64,000 bases of DNA. Origin: Chryseobacterium sp. SC28 (GTDB lineage Bacteria > Bacteroidota > Bacteroidia > Flavobacteriales > Weeksellaceae). The position numbers were made by a program, and so were the translations under genes. The DNA lies in assembly GCF_003932955.1 (NCBI RefSeq), contig NZ_QOVY01000001.1, forward strand, positions 62,001-126,000, in the 5' to 3' direction. Position 1 is the first letter of the stretch. The number at the start of each line of letters is the position of its first letter. Below, piece after piece: positions 1-7,238 of this stretch. Below the pieces are notes generated by a model, which saw only the letters and a program-made list of their open reading frames with translations, made no database searches and had not been told where the DNA came from.

Positions 1-1
1 G

Positions 2-718
2 TCGTTGTGCGCTTTTATTGCGTTGGCAATTGGTGGCGTATTAGAAATTATCCCTACAATATTTGTGAAAGATAATGTTCCTACCATCTCCGCTGTGAAG
101 CCCTACTCCCCTTTAGAATTGGAAGGTAGAGATCTTTACATTCGGGAGGGCTGCAATGCGTGCCACTCGCAGATGATTCGGCCTTTCCGCGACGAAGTTG
201 TACGCTTCAACGGCAAGAACGGACAATATTCCAAAGCAGGAGAATTTATCTATGACAGACCTTTCTTATGGGGTTCCAAAAGAACAGGTCCGGATTTGCA
301 AAGAGAAGGTGGTGCAAGACCGGATTCTTGGCACTTCAAACATATGTACAACCCACGATCCACTTCTGCGGGTTCTATCATGCCAAGATATCCATGGCTG
401 ATTGAAAATACATTGGATAGAAGCAAGACCAAAGCAAAATTGGAATTGATGAAAAACACTTTTGATGTCCCATATACAAAATCGCAAATCGATTCTATGG
501 ATGCCTGGATGGATCATCAGGCTGATAGGATTGTGAAAAATGTTTTCTCGGAGGCAGACGATGTTAAAAAATCATTTGCCGAAGCTAAGGCCAACAAAGC
601 CAAATCGGGAGAAAAATTTGTACCGCTTGAAAAGCGCGAGATCGTGGCTTTGATATCATATTTGCAAAGACTGGGAACAGATATCAAGACCACAGAAGTC
701 AAAACAGCCAGCAATTAA
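2..718 (+). CDS. ccoO: cbb3 cytochrome c oxidase, CcoO (mono-haem subunit II) part; 5' end cut by window
   Basis: This is the membrane-anchored cytochrome c part of a cbb3-type terminal oxidase, which passes electrons to the CcoN core and reduces oxygen. The visible part begins in a hydrophobic segment, followed by a haem motif CNACH about 50 residues in and the CcoO-typical run SQMIRPFRDEVVRF. A candidate Met ligand lies in SIMPRYPWL. The reading frame is open to the left edge. Many Bacteroidota fuse CcoN and CcoO, so this may be the C-terminal domain of a CcoNO fusion; the window cannot decide. ccoQ follows after 11 bases, so the genes are probably co-transcribed. Confidence 0.93.
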   Translation, partial: SLCAFIALAIGGVLEIIPTIFVKDNVPTISAVKPYSPLELEGRDLYIREGCNACHSQMIRPFRDEVVRFNGKNGQYSKAGEFIYDRPFLWGSKRTGPDLQREGGARPDSWHFKHMYNPRSTSAGSIMPRYPWLIENTLDRSKTKAKLELMKNTFDVPYTKSQIDSMDAWMDHQADRIVKNVFSEADDVKKSFAEAKANKAKSGEKFVPLEKREIVALISYLQRLGTDIKTTEVKTASN

Positions 719-729
719 TTTAAAATCAA

Positions 730-927
730 ATGATTCCTCAAAGTTTTAAAGACATCATCGCCAATGTGGAAAATGCAGGTTTGTTTCAGACCATTGCAAT
801 GATTGTCTTCATTTTGTTCTTTGTTATAATGATCTACGTGGTAATGAGCAGGCCAAAGAAATATTATAAGGAAGAAGAAAATGCACCTTTGGAAAAAGAT
901 GATGAAGAGGATAAATTTACTTTATAA
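730..927 (+). CDS. ccoQ: cbb3 oxidase subunit CcoQ/FixQ-like small membrane protein
   Basis: This 65-residue protein has one membrane helix at about residues 19-40, then a short cytoplasmic tail with a basic RPKKYYK stretch and an acidic end. Size, topology and position between ccoO and ccoP fit CcoQ, which stabilises the assembled cbb3 complex. Such short proteins have little conserved sequence, so the call rests mostly on context. It ends 21 bases before ccoP. Confidence 0.82.
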   Translation: MIPQSFKDIIANVENAGLFQTIAMIVFILFFVIMIYVVMSRPKKYYKEEENAPLEKDDEEDKFTL

Positions 928-948
928 TAAAAAAATAAATAATAAGTC

Positions 949-1833
949 ATGAAAAGACGAACACCTATTTATATTAATATTTTAATCGTTTTGGGATTAC
1001 TGCTGGTACTGTTCTACATGTTTGCTCAGACCTCCGATTTCCTAACCAGCAAGTTTTTCCTAGGAACCGCGCTGATCAGCATCATTGTCGTATTCATACA
1101 ATCAGCCATTGGTGATCTGATCGAAAACGAAAAATTTAAGAAATTGACCGAGGAAGAGAAAGCCGCTTACCTTGCCGAGAAAAAAATCCCCTACCTCCGA
1201 TATCTATGGAATGGTGCTTTCAAAAGCCAATCTGAAAAAGAAGAAAAGGACATCCTTATCGACCACGGATTCGACGGCATTATGGAACTAGACAATCAGC
1301 TTCCGAAATGGTGGCTGGGTCTCTTCTATTTTGGAATTGCCTACTGTGCTTTGTATATGGCATCTTATTTCTTAACAGACTTTGCACATCCGGAGAAAGA
1401 ATACGAACAAGAATACAGAGAGCAAACTGCGGCCATCACCGAATATATGTCAACGGTAACGCAGCCCACTTTGGAAACCGCTGTCTTCTCCGAAGATAAT
1501 GTAGAAGCCGGCAAAGCCGTTTTCGAGACCAACTGTGTCTCTTGCCACGGCGAAGGTGGAAAAGGAGGAATAGGACCTAACTTAACCGATAATTTCTGGA
1601 TCAACCAAAAAGAAAAAACATTATTCAAAAATATTTTCTGGATGGTCGAAAACGGAAGTCCAAATAATCCGACAATGCAGGCTTGGGGTAAGAACGGCGT
1701 TCTTTCAGGATTTGATATACAAAATGTGGCTGCTTACGTCTACCATATCAATCAGGAACAAGCTCCCATTACGCCTGCACAAGGTGGCGCCGCTCCGCAA
1801 GGAACAGAAGCCCATTGGGAAAAAACCAAATAA
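949..1833 (+). CDS. ccoP: cbb3 oxidase subunit III, CcoP, with a single c-type haem
   Basis: CcoP brings electrons to the oxidase core. The 294-residue protein has two predicted N-terminal membrane helices (about 8-25 and 36-53), a cytoplasmic loop and a third helix (about 121-143). The third helix is preceded by HGFDGIMELDNQLPKWW, the usual CcoP anchor signature. Only one haem motif is present, CVSCH at 196-200, with a likely Met ligand in NPTMQAWG. Classical proteobacterial CcoP carries two haems and usually fewer helices, so this is a reduced-haem version. A hairpin-rich element separates it from ccoG. Confidence 0.92.
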   Translation: MKRRTPIYINILIVLGLLLVLFYMFAQTSDFLTSKFFLGTALISIIVVFIQSAIGDLIENEKFKKLTEEEKAAYLAEKKIPYLRYLWNGAFKSQSEKEEKDILIDHGFDGIMELDNQLPKWWLGLFYFGIAYCALYMASYFLTDFAHPEKEYEQEYREQTAAITEYMSTVTQPTLETAVFSEDNVEAGKAVFETNCVSCHGEGGKGGIGPNLTDNFWINQKEKTLFKNIFWMVENGSPNNPTMQAWGKNGVLSGFDIQNVAAYVYHINQEQAPITPAQGGAAPQGTEAHWEKTK

Positions 1834-1840
1834 AATCATA

Positions 1841-1934
1841 TAAAAAAAGAGATTGTTAAAAATATCGTTCTCCTGAGAATGATGCAAAAATGAAAACGGA
1901 TCCCGTTTCATTTTGATAAACAGTCTCTTTTTTA
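1841..1934 (+). other. Compound hairpin element (predicted three-way junction) between ccoP and ccoG
   Basis: The 112-base gap holds three nested or adjacent inverted repeats. An outer stem pairs 1842-1858 with 1917-1933 (about 15 pairs, one G-U, one bulge), bounded by an A-run and a T-run. Inside are a hairpin at 1864-1883 (8-9 pairs) and one at 1887-1914 (AAAATGAAA with TTTCATTTT plus three more pairs). The 7-base sequence ATAAAAT occurs at 1830-1836 and again at 1936-1942. It could act as a terminator, an mRNA processing or stabilising element, or be an inserted palindromic repeat; sequence alone does not decide. Confidence 0.7.
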
Positions 1935-1945
1935 CATAAAATATT

Positions 1946-3397
1946 ATGAGTACTACAGAAAAAAAATACAACGAGGCGGAAAGCTGGGTCGTAGAAGCTG
2001 AAACATTCAGAGACTCTGTAGGTACAATGGACAATACCGGCAAGAGAAGGTGGGTATTTCCACGAAAACCTAAAGGAAAATATACCAATTACAGAACCCT
2101 GGTAAGCATCTTTTTATTAGCGATCCTGTTTACCGTCCCCTTCTTTAAAATCAATGGCAATCCGGTTTTGATGCTGAATATCATCGACCGCCAATTTTTT
2201 ATTCTCGGACAACCGTTTTATCCTCAGGACTTTTTTATTCTTGCCCTCGGAGCCATTGTTTCATTAATCTTCATTATTATTTTCACCGTCGTATACGGAA
2301 GGATATTCTGCGGTTGGATCTGCCCACAAACGATTTTTTTGGAAATGATATTCCGCAAAGTGGAATATGCAATCGAAGGCGACCGGAATAAACAGATCCG
2401 GCTGGACAATCAGCCTTGGAACGCAGAAAAAATCTGGAAACGATCTTTGAAGTGGTTTATATTTATTCTGATTTCCGTTTTCATTACGCACATTATGTTT
2501 ATGTACATCGTAGGCTATGAAGAGGTTTTAAACATCATGAGGCAAGGCCCTTTCGAAAAACCCACCAATTTTTTGGTGATGATTCTTTTCACCTCCGCAT
2601 TTTACTTTGTATTTGCTTGGTTCAGAGAACAGGTTTGCACGATGGTCTGCCCCTACGGCAGGCTCCAAGCTGTCCTTATCGACAAAGAAACCATCAACGT
2701 TTTTTACGACTACAAAAGGGGCGAAAACCGAGCTAAATGGAAAAAAGGCGAAGACCGAAGAGCGGCTGGCAAAGGAGACTGTATCGATTGTAAACAGTGC
2801 GTCGTGGTCTGCCCCACCGGAATAGATATCCGAGACGGGCAGCAACTGGAGTGCGTCAACTGTACTGCTTGCATCGATGCGTGCGACGAAGTGATGGTGA
2901 AAGTGGGCTTTCCTCCCGGACTCATCCGCTATGCCTCCGAAAGAGAAATTGAAGAGCAGAAAAAATTCAATTTTTCCGGTAGGATGAAGGCTTATACAGT
3001 TGTCCTTTTGGCATTGGTAGTTTTCTTAGGCGGATTGTTGTACAACAGAGGTAGTATGGAGGCCAAATTCCTAAAACCGCCGGGTTCTACTTTCTTCGTA
3101 AGAGACGGGAAGATCACCAATACTTATAACTATACATTCCTTAATAAATCGAACGAGGACAAAACCGTTATCATAAAAATCATCGAACCTGAAAATGGCG
3201 AAATATCATCCGGCACTTCCAACAGAATTATTATGAAACGGGGTGTCATCAGCAAAGGAACCATCAATATCAGCTTCCCCGAAAGCCAAATAAAACTTTC
3301 AAAACAAAATCTGAAATTGGGAGTCTACGATATGAATGGCAACTTGCTGGATTCCTACACCACCTATTTTGAAGGACCCTTTAAATTCCAATTTTAA
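1946..3397 (+). CDS. ccoG: Cytochrome c oxidase accessory protein CcoG (RdxA/FixG)
   Basis: This membrane iron-sulfur protein is needed for copper delivery and assembly of cbb3 oxidase; the family can act as a Cu(II) reductase. The 483 residues show several membrane helices, the conserved FCGWICPQT loop, and two ferredoxin-like cysteine clusters: CIDCKQCVVVCP at about 279 and CVNCTACIDACD at about 302. An immunoglobulin-like C-terminal domain follows a helix at about residue 350. Length and motif order match the family. It sits in the oxidase operon, with a fixH-like gene 10 bases downstream. Confidence 0.95.
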   Translation: MSTTEKKYNEAESWVVEAETFRDSVGTMDNTGKRRWVFPRKPKGKYTNYRTLVSIFLLAILFTVPFFKINGNPVLMLNIIDRQFFILGQPFYPQDFFILALGAIVSLIFIIIFTVVYGRIFCGWICPQTIFLEMIFRKVEYAIEGDRNKQIRLDNQPWNAEKIWKRSLKWFIFILISVFITHIMFMYIVGYEEVLNIMRQGPFEKPTNFLVMILFTSAFYFVFAWFREQVCTMVCPYGRLQAVLIDKETINVFYDYKRGENRAKWKKGEDRRAAGKGDCIDCKQCVVVCPTGIDIRDGQQLECVNCTACIDACDEVMVKVGFPPGLIRYASEREIEEQKKFNFSGRMKAYTVVLLALVVFLGGLLYNRGSMEAKFLKPPGSTFFVRDGKITNTYNYTFLNKSNEDKTVIIKIIEPENGEISSGTSNRIIMKRGVISKGTINISFPESQIKLSKQNLKLGVYDMNGNLLDSYTTYFEGPFKFQF

Positions 3398-3407
3398 TCA
3401 GTAATTC

Positions 3408-3857
3408 ATGAAAAAACTAAATTGGGGGCACGGGTTGGCCATCGCACTCGGCTGTTTCATACTTTTCATCCTCTTTTTAATCTTTATTTTCCCCATCGGA
3501 AAGCAAAATGCAGAGATGGTGTCAGATAATTATTACGAAGAGGAACTAAACTATCAGGAGGTAATCGATGCAAAAAATAACGCAGCGAAATTAGAAAAAA
3601 TACCCTCTTACCAAGCTACCCGCGAAGGCATCCTAATGACTTTCCCGGAAACTATCAAAGCGGACGACAACAAAGTAAACTTCATTTTGTTCCGCACAGA
3701 CGACGCTAATCTCGATGTGAAAAAGGAAGTCACGCTGCAACACAATACATTCCTTATTCCTAAAAAAGTGATCTCTAAAGGATCTTACACTCTGAAAATC
3801 AAATGGAAAGAAAATAAAAAACCATATCAGGTAGATTATGACATCTTATGGAAATAG
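3408..3857 (+). CDS. FixH/CcoH-family oxidase assembly protein
   Basis: This 149-residue protein has one N-terminal membrane helix (about 10-29) followed by an extracytoplasmic beta-rich domain, the architecture of FixH. FixH proteins help assemble cbb3 oxidase, probably in copper handling. The motif SDNYYEEELNYQ just after the helix is typical of the Bacteroidota members. It follows ccoG by 10 bases and overlaps the next gene by 10 bases, which suggests translational coupling. The exact function is inferred from family and context. Confidence 0.85.
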   Translation: MKKLNWGHGLAIALGCFILFILFLIFIFPIGKQNAEMVSDNYYEEELNYQEVIDAKNNAAKLEKIPSYQATREGILMTFPETIKADDNKVNFILFRTDDANLDVKKEVTLQHNTFLIPKKVISKGSYTLKIKWKENKKPYQVDYDILWK

Positions 3858-4585
3858 CACTCATCATATCGGCACTTGGTCTGGGGTTCGCATCCGGGTT
3901 CCATTGCATCGGTATGTGCGGTCCGATTGCTTTATCAATGGGATTGGCGAAAAATCAGAAAGCTAATTTTTACCTTCAGAATTTGACTTATCAATTCGGA
4001 AGGATTCTCACTTATTCTGTTCTCGGCGCTATCTTGGGGATCATCGGTCAAAGTTTTGAATTGGCCGGATTTCAAAAATATCTGACCATTTTGGTCGGAA
4101 TTTTATTGATTGTGATGGCAATTTTTTCTTTTGGAGGAAAGGATTTTGCGGCAAGAATCCCTTTTGTTTCAAGAGGTTTATTGAAGGTAAAAATGAAACT
4201 CGGTAAGATTCTTCAACGCCCTGATTACAAATCGCGCTTCACAACCGGGATTCTGAACGGGCTTCTGCCTTGCGGAATGGTTTATATGGCTCTCACAGCT
4301 TCCTTAGCCGCAGGCGGGATCTGGCAAAGCTCCCTTTTTATGTTTCTTTTCGGATTGGGAACTTTCCCGTTTATGTTCGCGGTCGTTTACTTAGGAAATT
4401 TCATCACGACAGCTTTCCGAGTAAGGATTTTAAAAGTCATTCCCGTGATGATGATTATCTTGGGTGGATTATTCGTTTTGAGAGGCTTGGAATTGGGGAT
4501 TCCTTACGTTTCTCCACATTCCGAATCTTTACACGTCAACCATTCTACTGACGGTTTTCATACGGATCATACAAATTGTCATTAG
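3848..4585 (+). CDS. UreH/SafE-like membrane protein with His-rich tail; likely metal transporter for the oxidase
   Basis: This 245-residue polytopic membrane protein begins with the conserved GFASGFHCIGMCGPIA motif of the DsbD/UreH-like transmembrane family, often annotated as sulfite exporter TauE/SafE. A second conserved stretch, GLLPCGMVYMAL, lies near residue 140. Members in cbb3 operons are thought to move or deliver copper; that is family inference. The last 24 residues (222-245) contain six His and one Cys, which suggests metal binding. It overlaps the fixH-like gene and ends the operon at a bidirectional terminator. Confidence 0.82.
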   Translation: MEIALIISALGLGFASGFHCIGMCGPIALSMGLAKNQKANFYLQNLTYQFGRILTYSVLGAILGIIGQSFELAGFQKYLTILVGILLIVMAIFSFGGKDFAARIPFVSRGLLKVKMKLGKILQRPDYKSRFTTGILNGLLPCGMVYMALTASLAAGGIWQSSLFMFLFGLGTFPFMFAVVYLGNFITTAFRVRILKVIPVMMIILGGLFVLRGLELGIPYVSPHSESLHVNHSTDGFHTDHTNCH

Positions 4586-4606
4586 AATTCCAAATTATTA
4601 CAAAAA

Positions 4607-4637
4607 AAATCGGCCAGTTGACCGATTTAATTTTTTT
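4607..4637. terminator. Bidirectional Rho-independent terminator
   Basis: A hairpin with arms AAATCGG (4607-4613) and CCGATTT (4622-4628) has an A-run on its left and a T-run at 4631-4637 on its right. It can therefore terminate both the plus-strand oxidase operon and the converging minus-strand DUF6702 gene, whose stop codon lies within the T-run. Confidence 0.8.
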
Positions 4638-5109
4638 AGAAAGTAACCTCCGCCGTTTCTTTTCCTTTCTGGAAATTGAGGGTTTTCAAAGTGCCTTTGT
4701 AAGTGATATTCACGATATTGACTTGTTTTGGAAACTGCCCGATTAAAATACTGTTTCTTATTTTCAAACTTGAAATGTCGGAAATGCCATTCGCTTCATA
4801 ATAAACCCAAACGGATTCTCCATTGACTTGGCTTCCCGTGAAAGTTAATTCTTTGGCAGCGCCGTTGATAGCAATATCGACATTATTATTAACATATTTT
4901 TTCACTTCTGCTTCAAAGCCTGCTGTTGCCGGATCTATTTTCACCGCTTGCGCGATATGAGAAGTATTGAGTTTGGTGGTGAATTTCAAAGTTTTGGTGC
5001 CATCGATGTAATCTACCTTGGTCATCGAGGAAAAGAAATCCGAAGCGGCAAAACTGAGAACAGAAACCAACACAATCCCGAGAGATAATATAAGTAGTAA
5101 TTTTTTCAT
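4636..5109 (-). CDS. DUF6702 family exported protein
   Basis: This 157-residue protein starts with a signal peptide (MKKLLLILSLGIVLVSVLSF) and continues as a small beta-rich domain with the stretch MTKVDYIDGTKTLKFTTKL, which resembles the start of the DUF6702 domain widespread in Bacteroidota. The function of that family is not known. It lies alone, convergent with the oxidase operon and about 70 bases downstream of the LOG gene on the same strand. Assignment rests on pattern and size only. Confidence 0.65.
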   Translation of the reverse strand: MKKLLLILSLGIVLVSVLSFAASDFFSSMTKVDYIDGTKTLKFTTKLNTSHIAQAVKIDPATAGFEAEVKKYVNNNVDIAINGAAKELTFTGSQVNGESVWVYYEANGISDISSLKIRNSILIGQFPKQVNIVNITYKGTLKTLNFQKGKETAEVTF

Positions 5110-5177
5110 TTTAATTTAATTTAAAATTAATATTGTTAAGGATTTATGATTAATAGGGTCAAATAATATGCCACCGC

Positions 5178-5888
5178 TTAGAAATTGACGCTCACCGAAT
5201 ATTTGTCATAGAAAGCTTTGATGTGGGCAACCGCATCGTCGGCATTATCAACGATTCGGAAAAGTGACAGATCGCGCTCCGCAATCAAACCTTCTTTCAG
5301 CAAAGTAGTTGTGAACCAATCCAACAGTCCGTTCCAAAACTCGCTTCCTACCAGTACAATTGGGAATCTGCCTATTTTGTTGGTTTGGATTAAGGTCAAT
5401 GCTTCAGACAGTTCGTCCAAGGTTCCGAAACCGCCCGGCATTACCACAAATCCCTGCGAATATTTCACAAACATTACTTTTCTTACAAAGAAATAATCGA
5501 AATTAATCGCATAACCTTTGTCCACGTACTGATTAAAATGCTGTTCGAAAGGCAAGTCGATATTCAGTCCGATGGATTTTCCTTTGCCGTGTGCGCCTTT
5601 GTTCGCCGCCTCCATGATCCCCGGCCCGCCTCCGGAAATGACACCAAAACCGATTTCCGTGATCTTCCTTGCGATGTCGACCGCCATTTTGTAATACATA
5701 TTATCTTCCTTCAGTCGGGCAGAGCCGAAGATGGACACGCAAGGCCCTATGCTCGCCATCTTCTCGTAGCCGTCCACAAATTCGGACATTATGCGGAACA
5801 CCATCCAACTGTCTTTGGTAATGGTTTCGTCCCAAGTTTTCTGCCTAAAACTTTCCTTTAGTCTTTTGTCGTCTCTGTTTTCTGTCAT
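5178..5888 (-). CDS. LOG-family TIGR00730 Rossmann-fold protein (putative nucleotide 5'-monophosphate phosphoribohydrolase)
   Basis: This 236-residue protein carries SGGGPG at 85-90 and PGGFGTLDE at 151-159, the two signatures of the LOG/lysine-decarboxylase-like family. Characterised members split nucleoside 5'-monophosphates at the N-glycosidic bond (LOG, PpnN), and the conserved Arg and Glu around PGGxGTxxE form the active site. Its bacterial substrate here cannot be read from sequence. Its start overlaps the stop of the MurU-like gene by four bases, so the two are probably translationally coupled. Confidence 0.88.
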   Translation of the reverse strand: MTENRDDKRLKESFRQKTWDETITKDSWMVFRIMSEFVDGYEKMASIGPCVSIFGSARLKEDNMYYKMAVDIARKITEIGFGVISGGGPGIMEAANKGAHGKGKSIGLNIDLPFEQHFNQYVDKGYAINFDYFFVRKVMFVKYSQGFVVMPGGFGTLDELSEALTLIQTNKIGRFPIVLVGSEFWNGLLDWFTTTLLKEGLIAERDLSLFRIVDNADDAVAHIKAFYDKYSVSVNF

Positions 5889-6598
5889 TTGAATATTCTT
5901 TCTGCCTCGATGATGGATTCCGGTCTGCCAACATCCACCACATTCGAGCTGTGTTGGTAGCCAATGATGAGGTCTTCTTTCATCAGATCCATATATTCGT
6001 CCATAATAGAGAATTTTCCGGTTCGGGTTATCTTGTCAAAAATCTCCGAATTCACACAATGAATACCGCTGAATGCCAATTCTCTCAACTTGAAAATCCC
6101 GCCCACCACTTTTTTTTGGTTCGTCAATAAATTTCTCCAGCCTTTCAGGAACATTTTCTCATTGAACATCAGTTTTCTCGAACTTTCTCTGTCCGACACG
6201 GCCAAAGTTACCATTGCACCTTTCGTTTCGTGAAGCCGGACAAAATTGCTGATATTAAGATCCGTCAAAATATCGACATTCGTGATTAAAAATGTTTTCT
6301 CATTTTCCAAAAATTTTTTCGCAAATAATAATCCGCCGCCGGTTTCCAGAAGTTCTTCGTGCTCGTTGGAGATTTCTACATTCGCCCCGAAGTTGTCGTT
6401 CTCCGCCAAAAAAGCCAAAATCTGCCCGCCGAAATGGTGAATGTTGATTACAAAATCATTAATGCCAAAACTTTGCAGATACTTGATATTTCTTTCGAGA
6501 AGCGGAACACCGTTCACTTTTGCCAAAGCCTTCGGATGTTCATCGGTAAAAGGTTTCAGCCGCGTCCCCATTCCTGCAGCAAATATTAATGCTTTCAT
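5885..6598 (-). CDS. MurU-like sugar-1-phosphate nucleotidyltransferase
   Basis: This 237-residue protein starts with the nucleotidyltransferase loop AAGMGTRLKPFTDEHPKAL, which binds NTP and Mg2+. Size and motifs fit MurU (MurNAc-1-phosphate uridylyltransferase) and related mannose-1-phosphate guanylyltransferases. In cell-wall recycling MurU works after the kinase AmgK. Here the upstream neighbour is a RapZ C-terminal domain protein, an arrangement that favours the amino-sugar reading, but no AmgK-like gene is adjacent. Substrate is inference. Confidence 0.8.
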   Translation of the reverse strand: MKALIFAAGMGTRLKPFTDEHPKALAKVNGVPLLERNIKYLQSFGINDFVINIHHFGGQILAFLAENDNFGANVEISNEHEELLETGGGLLFAKKFLENEKTFLITNVDILTDLNISNFVRLHETKGAMVTLAVSDRESSRKLMFNEKMFLKGWRNLLTNQKKVVGGIFKLRELAFSGIHCVNSEIFDKITRTGKFSIMDEYMDLMKEDLIIGYQHSSNVVDVGRPESIIEAERIFK

Positions 6599-6656
6599 AT
6601 TTTAAAAATAGCCATAATAATTGATGGTTACAAAATAAGAGATTAAGAATCGATTT

Positions 6657-7088
6657 CTAATTGTCGCTTATCGGTGATAGATTGTGATTGAATTGCTCAT
6701 CGTGAAAAATCGAAACTTCCGTTTCGGGATATTTTTCCTTAATAAATTCGGCCGTTTTGAGAGCCGAATAAACGGAGCGATGCTGCCCGCCGGTGCAGCC
6801 AAAATTAATTTGCAGATGCTGAAAACCGCGACTCAAATAATTTTCTATACTGATGGAAATAAGCTCATACACGGCTTTTAAGAAGTTTGGCATTTCGGTT
6901 CTGGTTTCCAAGAACTTCTGCACATCGATATCTATTCCGGTCTTTGCCTTGTATTCTTCTATTCTTCCGGGATTCAGGATTCCGCGACAATCGAAGACGA
7001 ATCCGCCGCCATTTTCGGTTTTATCCTTTGGGATACCTCCTTTTTTGTAAGAAAAACTATGAATCTCTATTTTGAGTTTGTTCTGCAT
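6657..7088 (-). CDS. Stand-alone RapZ C-terminal domain protein
   Basis: The 143 residues align with only the C-terminal half of RapZ, the Escherichia coli adaptor for GlmZ RNA decay that binds glucosamine-6-phosphate. The key motif GCTGGQHRS is at 97-105, and the FDCRG-NPGR stretch at 32-42 corresponds to the RapZ DxRxLPNP region. The P-loop ATPase-like N-terminal half is absent. It is the first gene of a minus-strand set with the MurU-like and LOG genes. A role in sensing or handling amino-sugar phosphates is inferred, not shown. Confidence 0.85.
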   Translation of the reverse strand: MQNKLKIEIHSFSYKKGGIPKDKTENGGGFVFDCRGILNPGRIEEYKAKTGIDIDVQKFLETRTEMPNFLKAVYELISISIENYLSRGFQHLQINFGCTGGQHRSVYSALKTAEFIKEKYPETEVSIFHDEQFNHNLSPISDN

Positions 7089-7238
7089 CCAATCTAATTT
7101 TTCCGTAAAGTTACTTTTTTTAATTTTCTTTGAAAAATCTAAGTATTCTGAATTTAAAATTTAATTTTGCATATTAATTGATCTCAGAGCGTCAACATCA
7201 ATCAAAAAGCTTACTTTTAAAATAAATTACAGCTAAAA

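Noticed and set aside
7129-7169. Possible promoter for the lipoprotein gene (TTTG at 7129, TAATTTTG at 7162-7169)
   Set aside because: The two elements are 29 bases apart, well beyond the usual 19-20, so only the second could be real.
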